Part shown: one piece after another, positions 54,110 through 62,980 of the stretch | Position numbering within the stretch: the first letter of the stretch is position 1 | Layout: every line of letters starts with the position of its first letter | Assembly: GCA_903912445.1 (NCBI GenBank) | Contig: CAIWHP010000033.1 | Coordinates: 1 to 64,000 of the forward strand | Reading direction: 5' to 3' | DNA length: 64,000 bases | From: an uncultured Lentisphaerota bacterium | GTDB taxonomy: Bacteria > Verrucomicrobiota > Kiritimatiellia > CAIQIC01 | Translations under genes and position numbers: made by a program | Notes under the pieces: model-generated | What the model saw: the letters and a program-made list of their open reading frames with translations, nothing else | Told to the model about the DNA's origin: nothing | The model's database searches: none

Positions 54110-55122
54110 GGTTGGTTACCTTTCTTGATCGGTATTAGGGCGTGCAAAATCGGTTCAACGAAAGCGTCGCGCTTCATGTCCCAGAGGATAAAGTCCCCGT
54201 CGAACTGCCAGTAGCCCCAGCTCCAGCCGCGCACCTCGGCGGCGCGCGCGACGGCGTCGGTGTAGCGGACGCGCGACTCCAGCGGGGCCTTGTCGTAGGC
54301 GCCGAACTCGCCGAGGTAGATCGGGCGATTGTGCGCCTTGGCCCAGGCGGCGACCTTGTCGAAGTTGTTGTTCAGTGTCGCGCGGTCCTTCTCAGAGGCG
54401 GGCCAGGCGATGTCGTGTTTGTCCTGCTGCCCCGCCCACGAGGCGCCCTGGTGCGTGAAGCTCATCGGGATGTAGTAGTGCACCGTCACGATCAGGTGGC
54501 GGTCGCCCTCCGGCAGTTCGAGCTCGCCCAGATGGTCCACCGAATTCCAGAACGCCGGGCCGACGATGACCGTCCGTGTCGGGTTCTTTTCGCGGATGAT
54601 GGCGAGCGCCTCCGCCAGGTACCTGTTCCACAGCGCCGGCGTCATCTGCTTGTTCGGTTCGTTGAGGATCTCGAACAGCACGTTGTCCGGAGCGCTGGCG
54701 CAGTGCGCAGCGAGCTGCTTCCAGAAGGCGAGGAACCGGGCTTTGTGGCCCTCGGCATCCTCGCCCATCTTCTGGAACTCGTGGAAATCGAGGATGACCA
54801 TCAGCTGCTGTGCGGACGCCTCGCGCACCGCCCAGTCGAGCGTTGTCCACCAGCTTTCCGGCAGCGCCCACTGCTTATCGCCCTGCATGTGGCGGAAAGG
54901 GTGGATGTTGATGCGGACGTGCTGGAAGCCCGCCGCGTGGAGCGCGGCAAAGTGTTTCGTCTTGAAATGCGCCTGCTCGAAATTCTTCCAGATCGGGTCA
55001 TAGCCGATGATGTTCACGCCGCGCCCGAGCTGCTGGTTCTGTGCGAACACATCCGCCGCCCGCGCCGGCCAGGCCGCCGCCAGCACCGCACCCGCTGTCC
55101 ACAGCCACAATCCAAGTCGCAT
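54106..55122 (-). CDS. Secreted GH5-family glycoside hydrolase
   Basis: A 338-residue protein with a signal peptide (LWLWTAGAVLAAAWPARAAD) and a GH5 TIM barrel: GVNIIGYDPIWKNFE, HVRINIHPFRH, VILDFHEFQ, the acid/base glutamate in LFEILNEPN near residue 151, and the nucleophile glutamate in IYLGEFGAYD near residue 270. Enzymes of this type act on beta-glucans, mannans or related polymers. GGGGGAG is 5 bases before the ATG. The ThuA gene overlaps it downstream, forming a two-gene operon. Confidence 0.92.
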   Translation of the reverse strand: MRLGLWLWTAGAVLAAAWPARAADVFAQNQQLGRGVNIIGYDPIWKNFEQAHFKTKHFAALHAAGFQHVRINIHPFRHMQGDKQWALPESWWTTLDWAVREASAQQLMVILDFHEFQKMGEDAEGHKARFLAFWKQLAAHCASAPDNVLFEILNEPNKQMTPALWNRYLAEALAIIREKNPTRTVIVGPAFWNSVDHLGELELPEGDRHLIVTVHYYIPMSFTHQGASWAGQQDKHDIAWPASEKDRATLNNNFDKVAAWAKAHNRPIYLGEFGAYDKAPLESRVRYTDAVARAAEVRGWSWGYWQFDGDFILWDMKRDAFVEPILHALIPIKKGNQP

Positions 55123-55413
55123 GCTGTCTCCCCCGCGCTGCAAAGTTGGCGCAAGAATACGCGCCACCCGCGCGCTGTCCAGCCTGCAGAAAGGTCGCGG
55201 CATCGAACACTGATCATCCAACGGCGAACAGCGAAGTTCGGGGGCGGGTGCGCGAAGCGTGGGGTGGGTTCACGTGGCGAGGCAAGCGCCTCGTTGTCCA
55301 CCCGCACTTTGGGCGGGTTCATCATGCTTCGGGGAAAATAGCAGTCCGGTTTTCCCACCCGTTTGCTGCGGGTAAACCTTGGAAAATCGGGGCGGGCCGC
55401 TATGATGCGCGCG

Positions 55414-56673
55414 ATGCGAATCCTGATGTTCAGCGTGGTGGTGCTGGTGCTGGCGCACGTGGCCGGCGCGGCCGAGGCGCCGCCGGCGCCGGCGACCCTG
55501 GTCAAGACGCGGCACTTCCGCGTCACCGGCCCCGATGCGGGCGTGAACTCCGTCATCGCCAGCTATGCCGAGAGCGCGCTGGCGCACTGCAGCCAGCTCA
55601 CCGGGCTCCCGGTCCGCTACGACCGCTTCCCGCCGTTTCATATCGAGATCTTCTCCGACACGAACCAGCCGGAGCAGCGCGTCACCCGTTCCCAGCGCTT
55701 GAGCGAGGGCATCCTCGACCAGCGCGTCCGCGTGCTCAACCCCGTCCGCGCCGACACGGAGGACTTCCTCGAGGCGCTTTGCTGGCTGGTGCTCAACCGG
55801 CTGGCCGTGCAGCAGCAGACGCGGCTGGTGATGCCCGCGCCCCCGCAGGCTCCGGAGTGGCTCGCGGTGGGCCTGGCGCAGAATCTTTTCCCGCAATATG
55901 CGCAGCGCAACCGGCAGGTGGCCCTCCAGCGCTGGCGGGCAGGCCGGGCAACGCGCCTGGCCGAGGTCACCACCTGGCGCCTGCTGCCGGAGGGCCGCTG
56001 GGCCGACAAGGCCCTCTGTGGCGAGGCCGTCGAATTCCTGCTCGCCACGCCCGAGCGCACCGCGCTGCTCGCCGCCCTGCTGGAGCGCGCCATGGCCGGG
56101 CGCGACCTCTCCGCCGACTGGCTCGCGCAGCAGCTGGGCGCGAAGGACGTGCGTGCACTGGAGAAACAGTGGGACCTCTGGGTGCTGCACTGGGAGGATG
56201 CGGTTCCGAATTTCGGCGCCCTCACGCGGCAGAACACCGACACCTTGCGCGAAATGCTGCACGTCGATCCGACCACCTACGGCTTCACGGCCCTGCCCGT
56301 CTCCGTGCGCCTGACCCCGCAGGCTTTCATCACGCGGCGCAAGGAGCCGGTGGTCCGCCGGCTGGCGGAGCAGGTCGGCCAGGCGGTTCTGTCCTCCGGT
56401 CTGGGACGTCCGCCGGAATATCAGCCGATGCTCGGCGCGTGGGGCGCGTTCTTCGACGCCGTCGCCGATGTCCGGCCCCCAGGCTGGCGCAGGCTTTTCC
56501 ACCGCACGCCCAACGAGAAACAGGTGCGCGCCCTCCTCGTCGCCGCGGAGAGCCAGCTCGCGGCGCTCGAGCAGACGCTCGACCAGCGCCGCGACTACAT
56601 GGTCGAGTTCGAACAGAAGCAGCGCCAAGGCCGCAGCGCAGCGCCCGCGAGCACTAACGCGCCGGCACGCTGA
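55414..56673 (+). CDS. Exported protein with a degenerate peptidase-MA-like region
   Basis: A 419-residue exported protein with a signal peptide (MRILMFSVVVLVLAHVAGAAEA). The next 250 residues resemble gluzincin peptidase-MA-like domains (HFRVTGPDA..., ALCWLVLNRLAVQ, PEWLAVGLAQNLFPQ), but the expected HExxH motif is missing. The C-terminal 80 residues are a charged helix. A short -10 box, TATGAT, lies 7 bases before ATG 55414, which I used as start; ATGs at 55402 and 55405 are alternatives. The function is unknown. Confidence 0.6.
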   Translation: MRILMFSVVVLVLAHVAGAAEAPPAPATLVKTRHFRVTGPDAGVNSVIASYAESALAHCSQLTGLPVRYDRFPPFHIEIFSDTNQPEQRVTRSQRLSEGILDQRVRVLNPVRADTEDFLEALCWLVLNRLAVQQQTRLVMPAPPQAPEWLAVGLAQNLFPQYAQRNRQVALQRWRAGRATRLAEVTTWRLLPEGRWADKALCGEAVEFLLATPERTALLAALLERAMAGRDLSADWLAQQLGAKDVRALEKQWDLWVLHWEDAVPNFGALTRQNTDTLREMLHVDPTTYGFTALPVSVRLTPQAFITRRKEPVVRRLAEQVGQAVLSSGLGRPPEYQPMLGAWGAFFDAVADVRPPGWRRLFHRTPNEKQVRALLVAAESQLAALEQTLDQRRDYMVEFEQKQRQGRSAAPASTNAPAR

Positions 56674-56845
56674 CTCAACCCTGTTTGCGCCACGCAGCGC
56701 CACCCTCAGCCGTGAACCTGTGGTCTCGCCCGGCATGGTTGGCGCCATGGACACGATGGACTGAATGGACGGTCGCAAGGTCTATCAGGTGCAGCCTGTC
56801 CTGCAGAAAAGCGCGGCAATGCTGCCTGGCCGTGGCTCTGCACAA

Positions 56846-56884
56846 ACAAAAGAAAAGGGGCGTTCTTCGGGTGAAGAGCGCCCC
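56846..56884 (-). terminator. Rho-independent terminator of the trpB2 gene
   Basis: An 11-bp GC-rich stem between GGGGCG...TCTT and its complement ends in a T-rich tract (on the minus strand TTTTCTTTTGTTTG). It starts 22 bases after the stop codon. Confidence 0.85.
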
Positions 56885-56905
56885 ACAGCAGACACTTTCT
56901 ATGCC

Positions 56906-58213
56906 TCAGGCGTTGTTGAGGTGGCCGGAGAAGTAGGCGTCGTAGGCGGTCATGTCCATCATGCCGTGGCCGGAGAGGTTGAACAGGACCACCTTCTTCT
57001 CGCCGGTCTCGCGCGCCTTGACCGCTTCGTCGATCGCCGCAGCGATCGCGTGCGCGGACTCCGGCGCGGGCACGATGCCTTCGGTGCGCGCGAAGGTGAC
57101 CGCGCTCTCGAAGACCTTGACCTGGTGATAGGCTACGGCCTCGATCAGGCCGAGCTTGTAGAGGTGGCTGACGGTCGGGGCCATGCCGTGGTAGCGCAGC
57201 CCGCCCGCGTGGATCTTCGGCGGCATGAAGTCGTGGCCGAGCGTGTACATCATCATCAGCGGCGTCAGCCCTTCGGTGTCGCCGAAGTCGTAGCGGAGCT
57301 GCCCCTGCGTCATCGAGGCACACGAGGCCGGCTCGACGGCGATGATGCGGGTCTTCCGCTTGTCGACGATGTTTTCGCGGACGAACGGGAACGCGATGCC
57401 GGCGAAGTTGCTGCCGCCGCCGACGCAGCCGATGACCACGTCCGGCCGCTCGCCGGCCATTTCCATCTGCTGGATGCTCTCCTGCCCGATCACCGTCTGG
57501 TGCATGCACACGTGGTTGAGCACGCTGCCGAGCGCATACTTGGTGCCGGGGTTGTGGACGGTGTCCTCGATCGCCTCGCTGATGGCGATGCCGAGGCTGC
57601 CGGGGCAGTCCGGGTCGGCGTGGTGGACCTTGCGGCCGTACTCGGTCTGGTCGCTCGGGCTGGGATAGACGCTCGCGCCCCACGCCTGCATCATCATCTT
57701 GCGGTAGGGCTTCTGGTGATAGCTGACCTTGACCATGTAGACGCGGCATTCGATGCCGAAGAGCTGGCACGCCAGCGCCAGCGAGCTGCCCCACTGGCCC
57801 GCGCCGGTTTCCGTGGCGAGGCGCTTGGTGCCGGCGACCTTGTTGTAGTAGGCCTGCGGGATGGCGGTGTTCGGCTTGTGGCTGCCCGCCGGGCTGACGC
57901 CCTCGTGTTTGTAGTAGATATGCGCCGGCGTCTGCAGCGCCTTTTCCAGGCGCACCGCGCGCAGCAGCGGGGTGGGGCGCCACAGCGCGTAGATATCGCG
58001 CACTTCCTCGGGAATGGTGATGTGGCGCTCGGGGCTCATCTCCTGCATCACGAGGTTTTCCGGGAAGATCGCGAGCATGTCCTGCAGGGAGACCGGCTGT
58101 TTCGTGCCCGGGTGCAGCGGCGGCGGCATCGGCTCGGGCAGATCGGCCTGGATGTTGTACCACTGCTGCGGAATGTCCGCCTGCGTCAGATCGAAACGAG
58201 TTTTCTGTGACAT
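56906..58213 (-). CDS. trpB: Tryptophan synthase beta chain, TrpB2 type
   Basis: A 435-residue PLP enzyme of the TrpB2 group that joins indole and serine to tryptophan. The Schiff-base lysine K113 lies in [10 protein letters not shown], and the phosphate-binding loop [11 protein letters not shown] follows. Its length and its [15 protein letters not shown]-terminus distinguish it from the 400-residue TrpB1. AGGAG is 6 bases before the ATG at 58213. No trpA is next to it, as is common for trpB2. Confidence 0.93.
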   Translation of the reverse strand: MSQKTRFDLTQADIPQQWYNIQADLPEPMPPPLHPGTKQPVSLQDMLAIFPENLVMQEMSPERHITIPEEVRDIYALWRPTPLLRAVRLEKALQTPAHIYYKHEGVSPAGSHKPNTAIPQAYYNKVAGTKRLATETGAGQWGSSLALACQLFGIECRVYMVKVSYHQKPYRKMMMQAWGASVYPSPSDQTEYGRKVHHADPDCPGSLGIAISEAIEDTVHNPGTKYALGSVLNHVCMHQTVIGQESIQQMEMAGERPDVVIGCVGGGSNFAGIAFPFVRENIVDKRKTRIIAVEPASCASMTQGQLRYDFGDTEGLTPLMMMYTLGHDFMPPKIHAGGLRYHGMAPTVSHLYKLGLIEAVAYHQVKVFESAVTFARTEGIVPAPESAHAIAAAIDEAVKARETGEKKVVLFNLSGHGMMDMTAYDAYFSGHLNNA

Positions 58214-58389
58214 GAGTCGCTCCTGTTTGGTTCTGAAAACGGCGCGGAGTTTATGCAAACTCCTGCCCCGCGTCAACGCACCGCTGCGGTTGCGGAGGAA
58301 ATAAACGCGCCGGGGCCTTGGAAAAGGGATTGCCGCGTGTTCCGGGGCGTGGGAAAATGACACTGTCTTGGTGAACGGGGGAGTTGTCT

Positions 58390-59505
58390 ATGAATCCGAA
58401 CACGGGCGAAACGAGAGTTGTGCCGGCAGCCGTGGACCGGTTGCTGCCGGGCTGGGCGCGCGCGCTGGAGCGGCCAGATTTCGACATGGATGACGGGCCG
58501 GATCTGCCGGCATTCAAGGAGCATAATCGGCTGGGCGCAGCGCTGGATTTTTTGCAGGTGGAGGTCTGGCCGGCGTTCGACCGGGCGGATAAGGCAGCGC
58601 TCCACCACCAGCGGGTGCATCGGCGATTGACGGAGGTGGCGGCGGTGAGCGGTGCGCTGGCGGTGCTGTTCGGCGTGGTGCAACTGGTCTTTCCGGCGCT
58701 GGTCCATTGGTGGTGGGTGAGCGGGATCGAGGTGGGCGTGGCCATCGTAGCCTTGTTGGTGGTGCTTTTCGGCGTCCGGGCGGCGATCCAATTCAACTGG
58801 CTGCTGGAGCGGCATCGGGCGGAGCGCTTGCGGCAGTTGAAGTTTGCCGTGCTGATCCACGAAGATTTGTGGTGCGGCCGGTTCGAAGCCTGGCAGGGTC
58901 ATGTGCGCCACGAGGTCCAGGCCCTCCAACACATCGAGCGGAAAGGGATGGAGGATTGGGCCGACCGGGATCGGATTCCGCTGCCGGAGAAGAACACCGC
59001 CGGCTGTGCGCTCGGGGCCGGACCCTTGCAGGCGCTGGCGGGTTATTACATCGCCAAGCGGCTGGGCTATCAGATGAGCTATTTCGCGCGGCGCTCGCAG
59101 AAACACGGGGGCCAGGACCGCTGGCTGCGGCACTGGCCGGCGTGGTGTTTCTATGGCAGCGTGGCTGCGGTGGCGTTGCACTATCTGTTGGATGTGGCCC
59201 CGTGCTGCGCGGCGGGGGTCGGCTGGCTGTCGCAGGCGTTCATGCTGCTGGCGCTCGCGTTGCCGGTGGTGGGCGCGTGTATCCGCACCGTGCGGGTCGC
59301 GCGGGAATTGGGGCGCAGCGCGGCCCTGTTCCGCGCCAAACATGCCGCGCTGCAAGATTTGTTGCAGCGGATGTTGACCGAACTGGCTGCCGTGCCCGTG
59401 CATTCGGAGGCGGTCGTGCACAGCGTCGCCGCCTGCGAAGATTTTCTGAAGGCGGAGCAGCGCGAGTGGCTGCGCCTCATGCGCGAAGCCGAGTGGTTTG
59501 GCTGA
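58390..59505 (+). CDS. Four-helix membrane protein, SLATT-like arrangement
   Basis: A 371-residue protein, unrecognised. Two membrane helices at about residues 82-104 and 109-132 are separated from a second pair at about 248-270 and 275-300 by a charged cytoplasmic region. The N-terminus and C-terminus (LRMLTELAAVPVHSEAVVHSV) are amphipathic helices with many Glu, Arg and Gln. The paired-helix organisation resembles SLATT membrane effectors that accompany nucleotide-signalling defence genes. This is only a structural resemblance. A GGGGGAG ribosome site is 6 bases before the ATG at 58390. Confidence 0.6.
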   Translation: MNPNTGETRVVPAAVDRLLPGWARALERPDFDMDDGPDLPAFKEHNRLGAALDFLQVEVWPAFDRADKAALHHQRVHRRLTEVAAVSGALAVLFGVVQLVFPALVHWWWVSGIEVGVAIVALLVVLFGVRAAIQFNWLLERHRAERLRQLKFAVLIHEDLWCGRFEAWQGHVRHEVQALQHIERKGMEDWADRDRIPLPEKNTAGCALGAGPLQALAGYYIAKRLGYQMSYFARRSQKHGGQDRWLRHWPAWCFYGSVAAVALHYLLDVAPCCAAGVGWLSQAFMLLALALPVVGACIRTVRVARELGRSAALFRAKHAALQDLLQRMLTELAAVPVHSEAVVHSVAACEDFLKAEQREWLRLMREAEWFG

Positions 59506-59681
59506 AGCGCAACAGGCGTAACAAGCTGGCCCTGAGGCCCTGTTGCTTGCGCTCGATCTGAGGGGGGGCGCAACCGTTTCTGCGGTTGGGCTCAAAGTGT
59601 ATGCGGAGTTGAATCTGACCAAGGCGATCAATCAGGAAGCGGAAGACCTGATCCTTGCCCAAGTCCTGTCTCGCCGCGCGG

Positions 59682-60071
59682 GTGAATGTGCTGACTACCA
59701 AGGTGGGGCGCTACCGGGCGCTGTCGGAGCAAACGGATTTACTGAATGCGATTCAGGAGCAAGACGGCCGGGTCAATCTTTCGTGGGGCTCGAACACGAT
59801 CATCCAGGTGGCGGCGGGCTACGCCGATGTCGCCATCGAATTCGCCAAGGGCTTTGCCACCTACGACATTCTGCCGGGCCTCTACATCGGTCTGAAAACC
59901 GGCCTGACCATCCTCGATCTTGATGGGAACCCGCTGACGACGAAGCTGGACATCGACAAGCTTTTCGCCGCCTTCCGCCGTGACGCGCAGCATCCGCAGC
60001 GTACCCCCTTCATCGCGGCCAAGGATCCGGCGCTCGCAGAGCAGGTGTTGCGGTTGTTGAAGAGGAGTTGA
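59682..60071 (+). pseudogene. C-terminal fragment of an inositol-monophosphatase-family protein
   Basis: The frame encodes LSWGSNTIIQVAAGYADVAI... and YDILPGLYIGLKTGLTILDLDG, matching the C-terminal metal-site region of inositol monophosphatase and bisphosphate nucleotidase families. The N-terminal two-thirds, with the DPIDGT motif, is absent. A stop codon at 59649-59651 lies upstream and no convincing start is seen. I therefore call it a truncated remnant. It lies between the membrane protein gene and the convergent TIR gene. Confidence 0.6.
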
Positions 60072-60092
60072 GGCCTGCTCCGCTCAGTCGCT

Positions 60093-61652
60093 TCAGGTCG
60101 ACAAGCGCTGGCGGTAGTGAGCTTCGGGCGGGTAGCCCGATCGGCTGAAGTCGTAATCGGCCAGAGCCTGTCGACCGGCCACCCAGTTGGCAAAGCCATC
60201 GCAATAGAAATCGTTGGCATTGGCCGGCAGGCGGAAGTGGGCGTGGTCCAGCATGGGGGCCACGAGCTCCTGCGCTTTTTGACGCTGGTCGACGAGCCAG
60301 TGGGCTGTGGCGGCATCCATCCGGTACTGGCGGTTTTGCGGTTGCAGCGCCACCAAGCGGTTGAAATGACGCAGCCCTTTGTCCACCTGCCCATCGTGAA
60401 AACTCAACGTGGCCAGATGGTGCAAATAATTGGGATCGTCCGGGAAGGCGTGGAGGTAGCGCTCCAAGACTTCCACCGCCTGATGGTACCGTGGCGGCTG
60501 GAATTGGCCCAAACTATGGGCGTAGTTGATGAGGACATCGGCGGGGGCCGCACCGCCGGCGAGCAGCGCTTCATAAACAGCCACCGCCTCGGCGAGCCGG
60601 CCCGTCTGGGCGAGCGCAAAAGCTTTCAGGGCCTGAATTTTCTGGCGATCCTCGGGCATGAGCACGGGCCGGCTCTCGATGTCGCGCAGCAGTGCATCGA
60701 CATTCACCCGCGTCCGGCTCAGCAGCGCATTGGTGAGCATCCCGTGCTTAGCAGCGGGGTCGGCAGGATCCAGTTTCGCAGCCCGCTGGTAGTAGGTCAG
60801 CGCCTCGCTGTAGGCTCCTTGGTGCTGCTTGATGTAGCCCAGCGCGCCATACACGTTTTCATCCAGCCGCGGGTGTGCCAGAAGTTTTGAAAGCTCTTCT
60901 GTTGCGGCCGCGAGTTGTCCGCCGATCATCAGGCAGACGGCGCGGACCAAATAGGGGTAATAGAAGCTCTCCTCCGGCAATTCGTTCTCGCAGATGGCCA
61001 CAAAATAATCGATGCGCCGCAGGGCGGTCGCAAAGTCGTGCGCCGCCAGCCGGTCCTGCACATCCACCCGCAGCTTCATCAACCTGCGGAAGATGCCGAT
61101 CTGGTGTTCGGGATTGCGGAAGGTCTGCCCGTGCAACTCAGCAGCTTTCATCTCCGCCTCGAAGCGGTCGAGGAAGGGCAGGCGCGGATCCTCGAACGGC
61201 AGCGGCTGGAAAGCCACTGGCAGATCCCCGCAGATCCGGGCGAGCGCCGCTTCGAGGCTGACCGGTTGCAGTGGGTCGACGACGTAATAACGGAACGCCT
61301 TCAAGGTCGTGTAGGGCTCGGGCCAGGGTGGGGCGCCCTGGCGCACGCATTCAGCGAAGACGAGCGGGATGATCCGGAGCTGGCCGGTTGCGTGGAGCTT
61401 CAAGGCGTGGCGCACCTCGCCCAGCGTGTAATGGGAGGCAAAGCTGTGCGGGGACACCAGCGGGATGAAGATATCGCTGTTCCCGATGCGTTCTTCCAGA
61501 TAAGGAGGGATGGCGCAGCCGCCGGGGATTTCCGCGCCCTCCACGGAGTAATCCCAAAGCCGCACCGGTTGTGCGCCCAAGCGGTAGAATAACCGTTGGA
61601 CAAACGCGCGATCCTGGCTTGAAAAACTGACGAAGACTGAAGGGACCACCAT
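60093..61652 (-). CDS. TIR-domain protein with C-terminal TPR repeats
   Basis: A 519-residue protein. Residues 1-145 form a TIR-type domain: VFVSFSSQDRAFVQRLFYRL at the start, DIFIPLVSPHSFASHYTLGEVRHAL with a glutamate at about 79 in the position of the TIR catalytic residue, and LRIIPLVF. The remainder contains about ten TPR-type helical repeats (LGYIKQHQGAYSEALTYYQRAAKLDP is one). Bacterial TIR domains often hydrolyse NAD+ or make signalling nucleotides; TPR units bind partners or activators. AGGAG is 9 bases before the ATG. The gene is 26 bases downstream of a secreted-protein gene. Function is unproven. Confidence 0.85.
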   Translation of the reverse strand: MVVPSVFVSFSSQDRAFVQRLFYRLGAQPVRLWDYSVEGAEIPGGCAIPPYLEERIGNSDIFIPLVSPHSFASHYTLGEVRHALKLHATGQLRIIPLVFAECVRQGAPPWPEPYTTLKAFRYYVVDPLQPVSLEAALARICGDLPVAFQPLPFEDPRLPFLDRFEAEMKAAELHGQTFRNPEHQIGIFRRLMKLRVDVQDRLAAHDFATALRRIDYFVAICENELPEESFYYPYLVRAVCLMIGGQLAAATEELSKLLAHPRLDENVYGALGYIKQHQGAYSEALTYYQRAAKLDPADPAAKHGMLTNALLSRTRVNVDALLRDIESRPVLMPEDRQKIQALKAFALAQTGRLAEAVAVYEALLAGGAAPADVLINYAHSLGQFQPPRYHQAVEVLERYLHAFPDDPNYLHHLATLSFHDGQVDKGLRHFNRLVALQPQNRQYRMDAATAHWLVDQRQKAQELVAPMLDHAHFRLPANANDFYCDGFANWVAGRQALADYDFSRSGYPPEAHYRQRLST

Positions 61653-61678
61653 GATGAATCACTCCTGGTGCGAAAGTT

Positions 61679-62887
61679 TTACCGACGCATGTGCCCTTGC
61701 ATGGCGGTGGGCGTGTGCACTGCCGGATCCAAGCGCACGCCGCGCAACGACGCCACGAAAGCCTGCCATTGCTCGGGTTGCGCTTTCTTGGCATGACGGA
61801 AAAAGGAAGCGTAACGCATCGTGTTGGCCAGCGCACGGTAGACGGCGGGGTTGACCCCCTCCGCTGCCTGGACCGCGGCGGACACCTGGCGGCTGTACTC
61901 CGGCAGGGCTTCAAACAAGCGTTCCGTGCGTAAGCGGTCCACCAAGAGGTCGAAGCGTCGTTGCAGGTCTTCCTGGGTATCGCCTTGGTTGCGAGGCTGC
62001 TGTCGGACGATCTGTTCAGCCTCGCGATTGATAGCCATCTGTGCCTCGCGCAGCTTTTGCCGGTCGTCGATCTTGTAGCGCCAGCAATACCAGTAGGGGG
62101 CGCCGGTGAGTTCCAGGGCGCCATTCCGCGCAGCGAAGACCACGGACTGCCCATGATCGCAGATCACGTAGGAACTGAACCGGCTGCCGCCAAAGCCATG
62201 TTGGCAAGTATAAAGCCGTTTTTGGTTCAGCCGCACGTCGGGTGCCGTCTCGCCTGCTCCCAGATAATAGCTCCCGTTTTCCTTGGGCAGGTCACAGGCA
62301 TCCGGGCGGATGATCAGCAGATCGGCCTGCATCAAGCGCAAACCCAACAAGGTGTCGGCAAAAGCAGAGTGATAGTTGAGCAATTCCTCGCCGCGCGCGC
62401 GCCGTACTTGTTCATCGTTCTGATCCTGTAAACGGCCAAACAGGGTGAAGCACTGAAAGGTTTGGCTGTCGGCAAACCGGGCGATCGGAACCAGTTGCCA
62501 ATCGTAGATGGCGGCCGTCACGGCTTGCGGGCTGGAGCCCTCCGCTTGCACGGTCACTTCCAGCCGTTGCCCATCCGGGCGCGCTGCGTTGTAGCGTAGC
62601 GCCACCACGCGCAGCCCGCGTTCCCCGGTGGCTACGCCGTCAAAGGCCACGCCGCCCACCGAACTCAGGAACGAGGCGGACTGCAGGGCTGCGGACAAAT
62701 TGGCGTGTGTAATCCTGGGCGCGTGCAGGTGCGGACCGTCCAAGGTCATGGCGGGAGGGGATGAAAAGGTTGCCGAGGACAGGCCGATCTCCGCCAAACT
62801 AAGCAGCGCAGGTAAAACCAGCGAGGCGGCCAGGAGTGCGCATGTGAAGAGCGGACGGTGGCTGTGCGATGAAAAACGTGATTTCAT
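61679..62887 (-). CDS. Secreted protein of unknown function, first gene of the TIR-TPR pair
   Basis: A 402-residue exported protein, unrecognised. The signal peptide is long (HRPLFTCALLAASLVLPALLSLA). The N-terminal 150 residues are beta-rich (LRVVALRYNAARPDGQRLEVTVQAEGSS, AAIYDWQLVPIARF), the middle has a Cys/Asp/Arg-rich part (RPDACDLPKENGSYYLGAGE, RLYTCQHGFGGSRFSSYVICDHG), and the last 120 residues are a coiled helix (KLREAQMAINREAEQIVRQQ). It is in the same operon as the TIR-TPR gene. Export of one partner and a probably cytoplasmic TIR protein is a curious combination. Confidence 0.75.
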   Translation of the reverse strand: MKSRFSSHSHRPLFTCALLAASLVLPALLSLAEIGLSSATFSSPPAMTLDGPHLHAPRITHANLSAALQSASFLSSVGGVAFDGVATGERGLRVVALRYNAARPDGQRLEVTVQAEGSSPQAVTAAIYDWQLVPIARFADSQTFQCFTLFGRLQDQNDEQVRRARGEELLNYHSAFADTLLGLRLMQADLLIIRPDACDLPKENGSYYLGAGETAPDVRLNQKRLYTCQHGFGGSRFSSYVICDHGQSVVFAARNGALELTGAPYWYCWRYKIDDRQKLREAQMAINREAEQIVRQQPRNQGDTQEDLQRRFDLLVDRLRTERLFEALPEYSRQVSAAVQAAEGVNPAVYRALANTMRYASFFRHAKKAQPEQWQAFVASLRGVRLDPAVHTPTAMQGHMRR

Positions 62888-62980
62888 AATTTCACCCGCT
62901 GCGTCATGGTTGCTGTACGTTCCTCCCAGATCCTTGCTTCAACTTTGCGAGCCTATATCACCGCCGGAGCTTCCGAGTCA

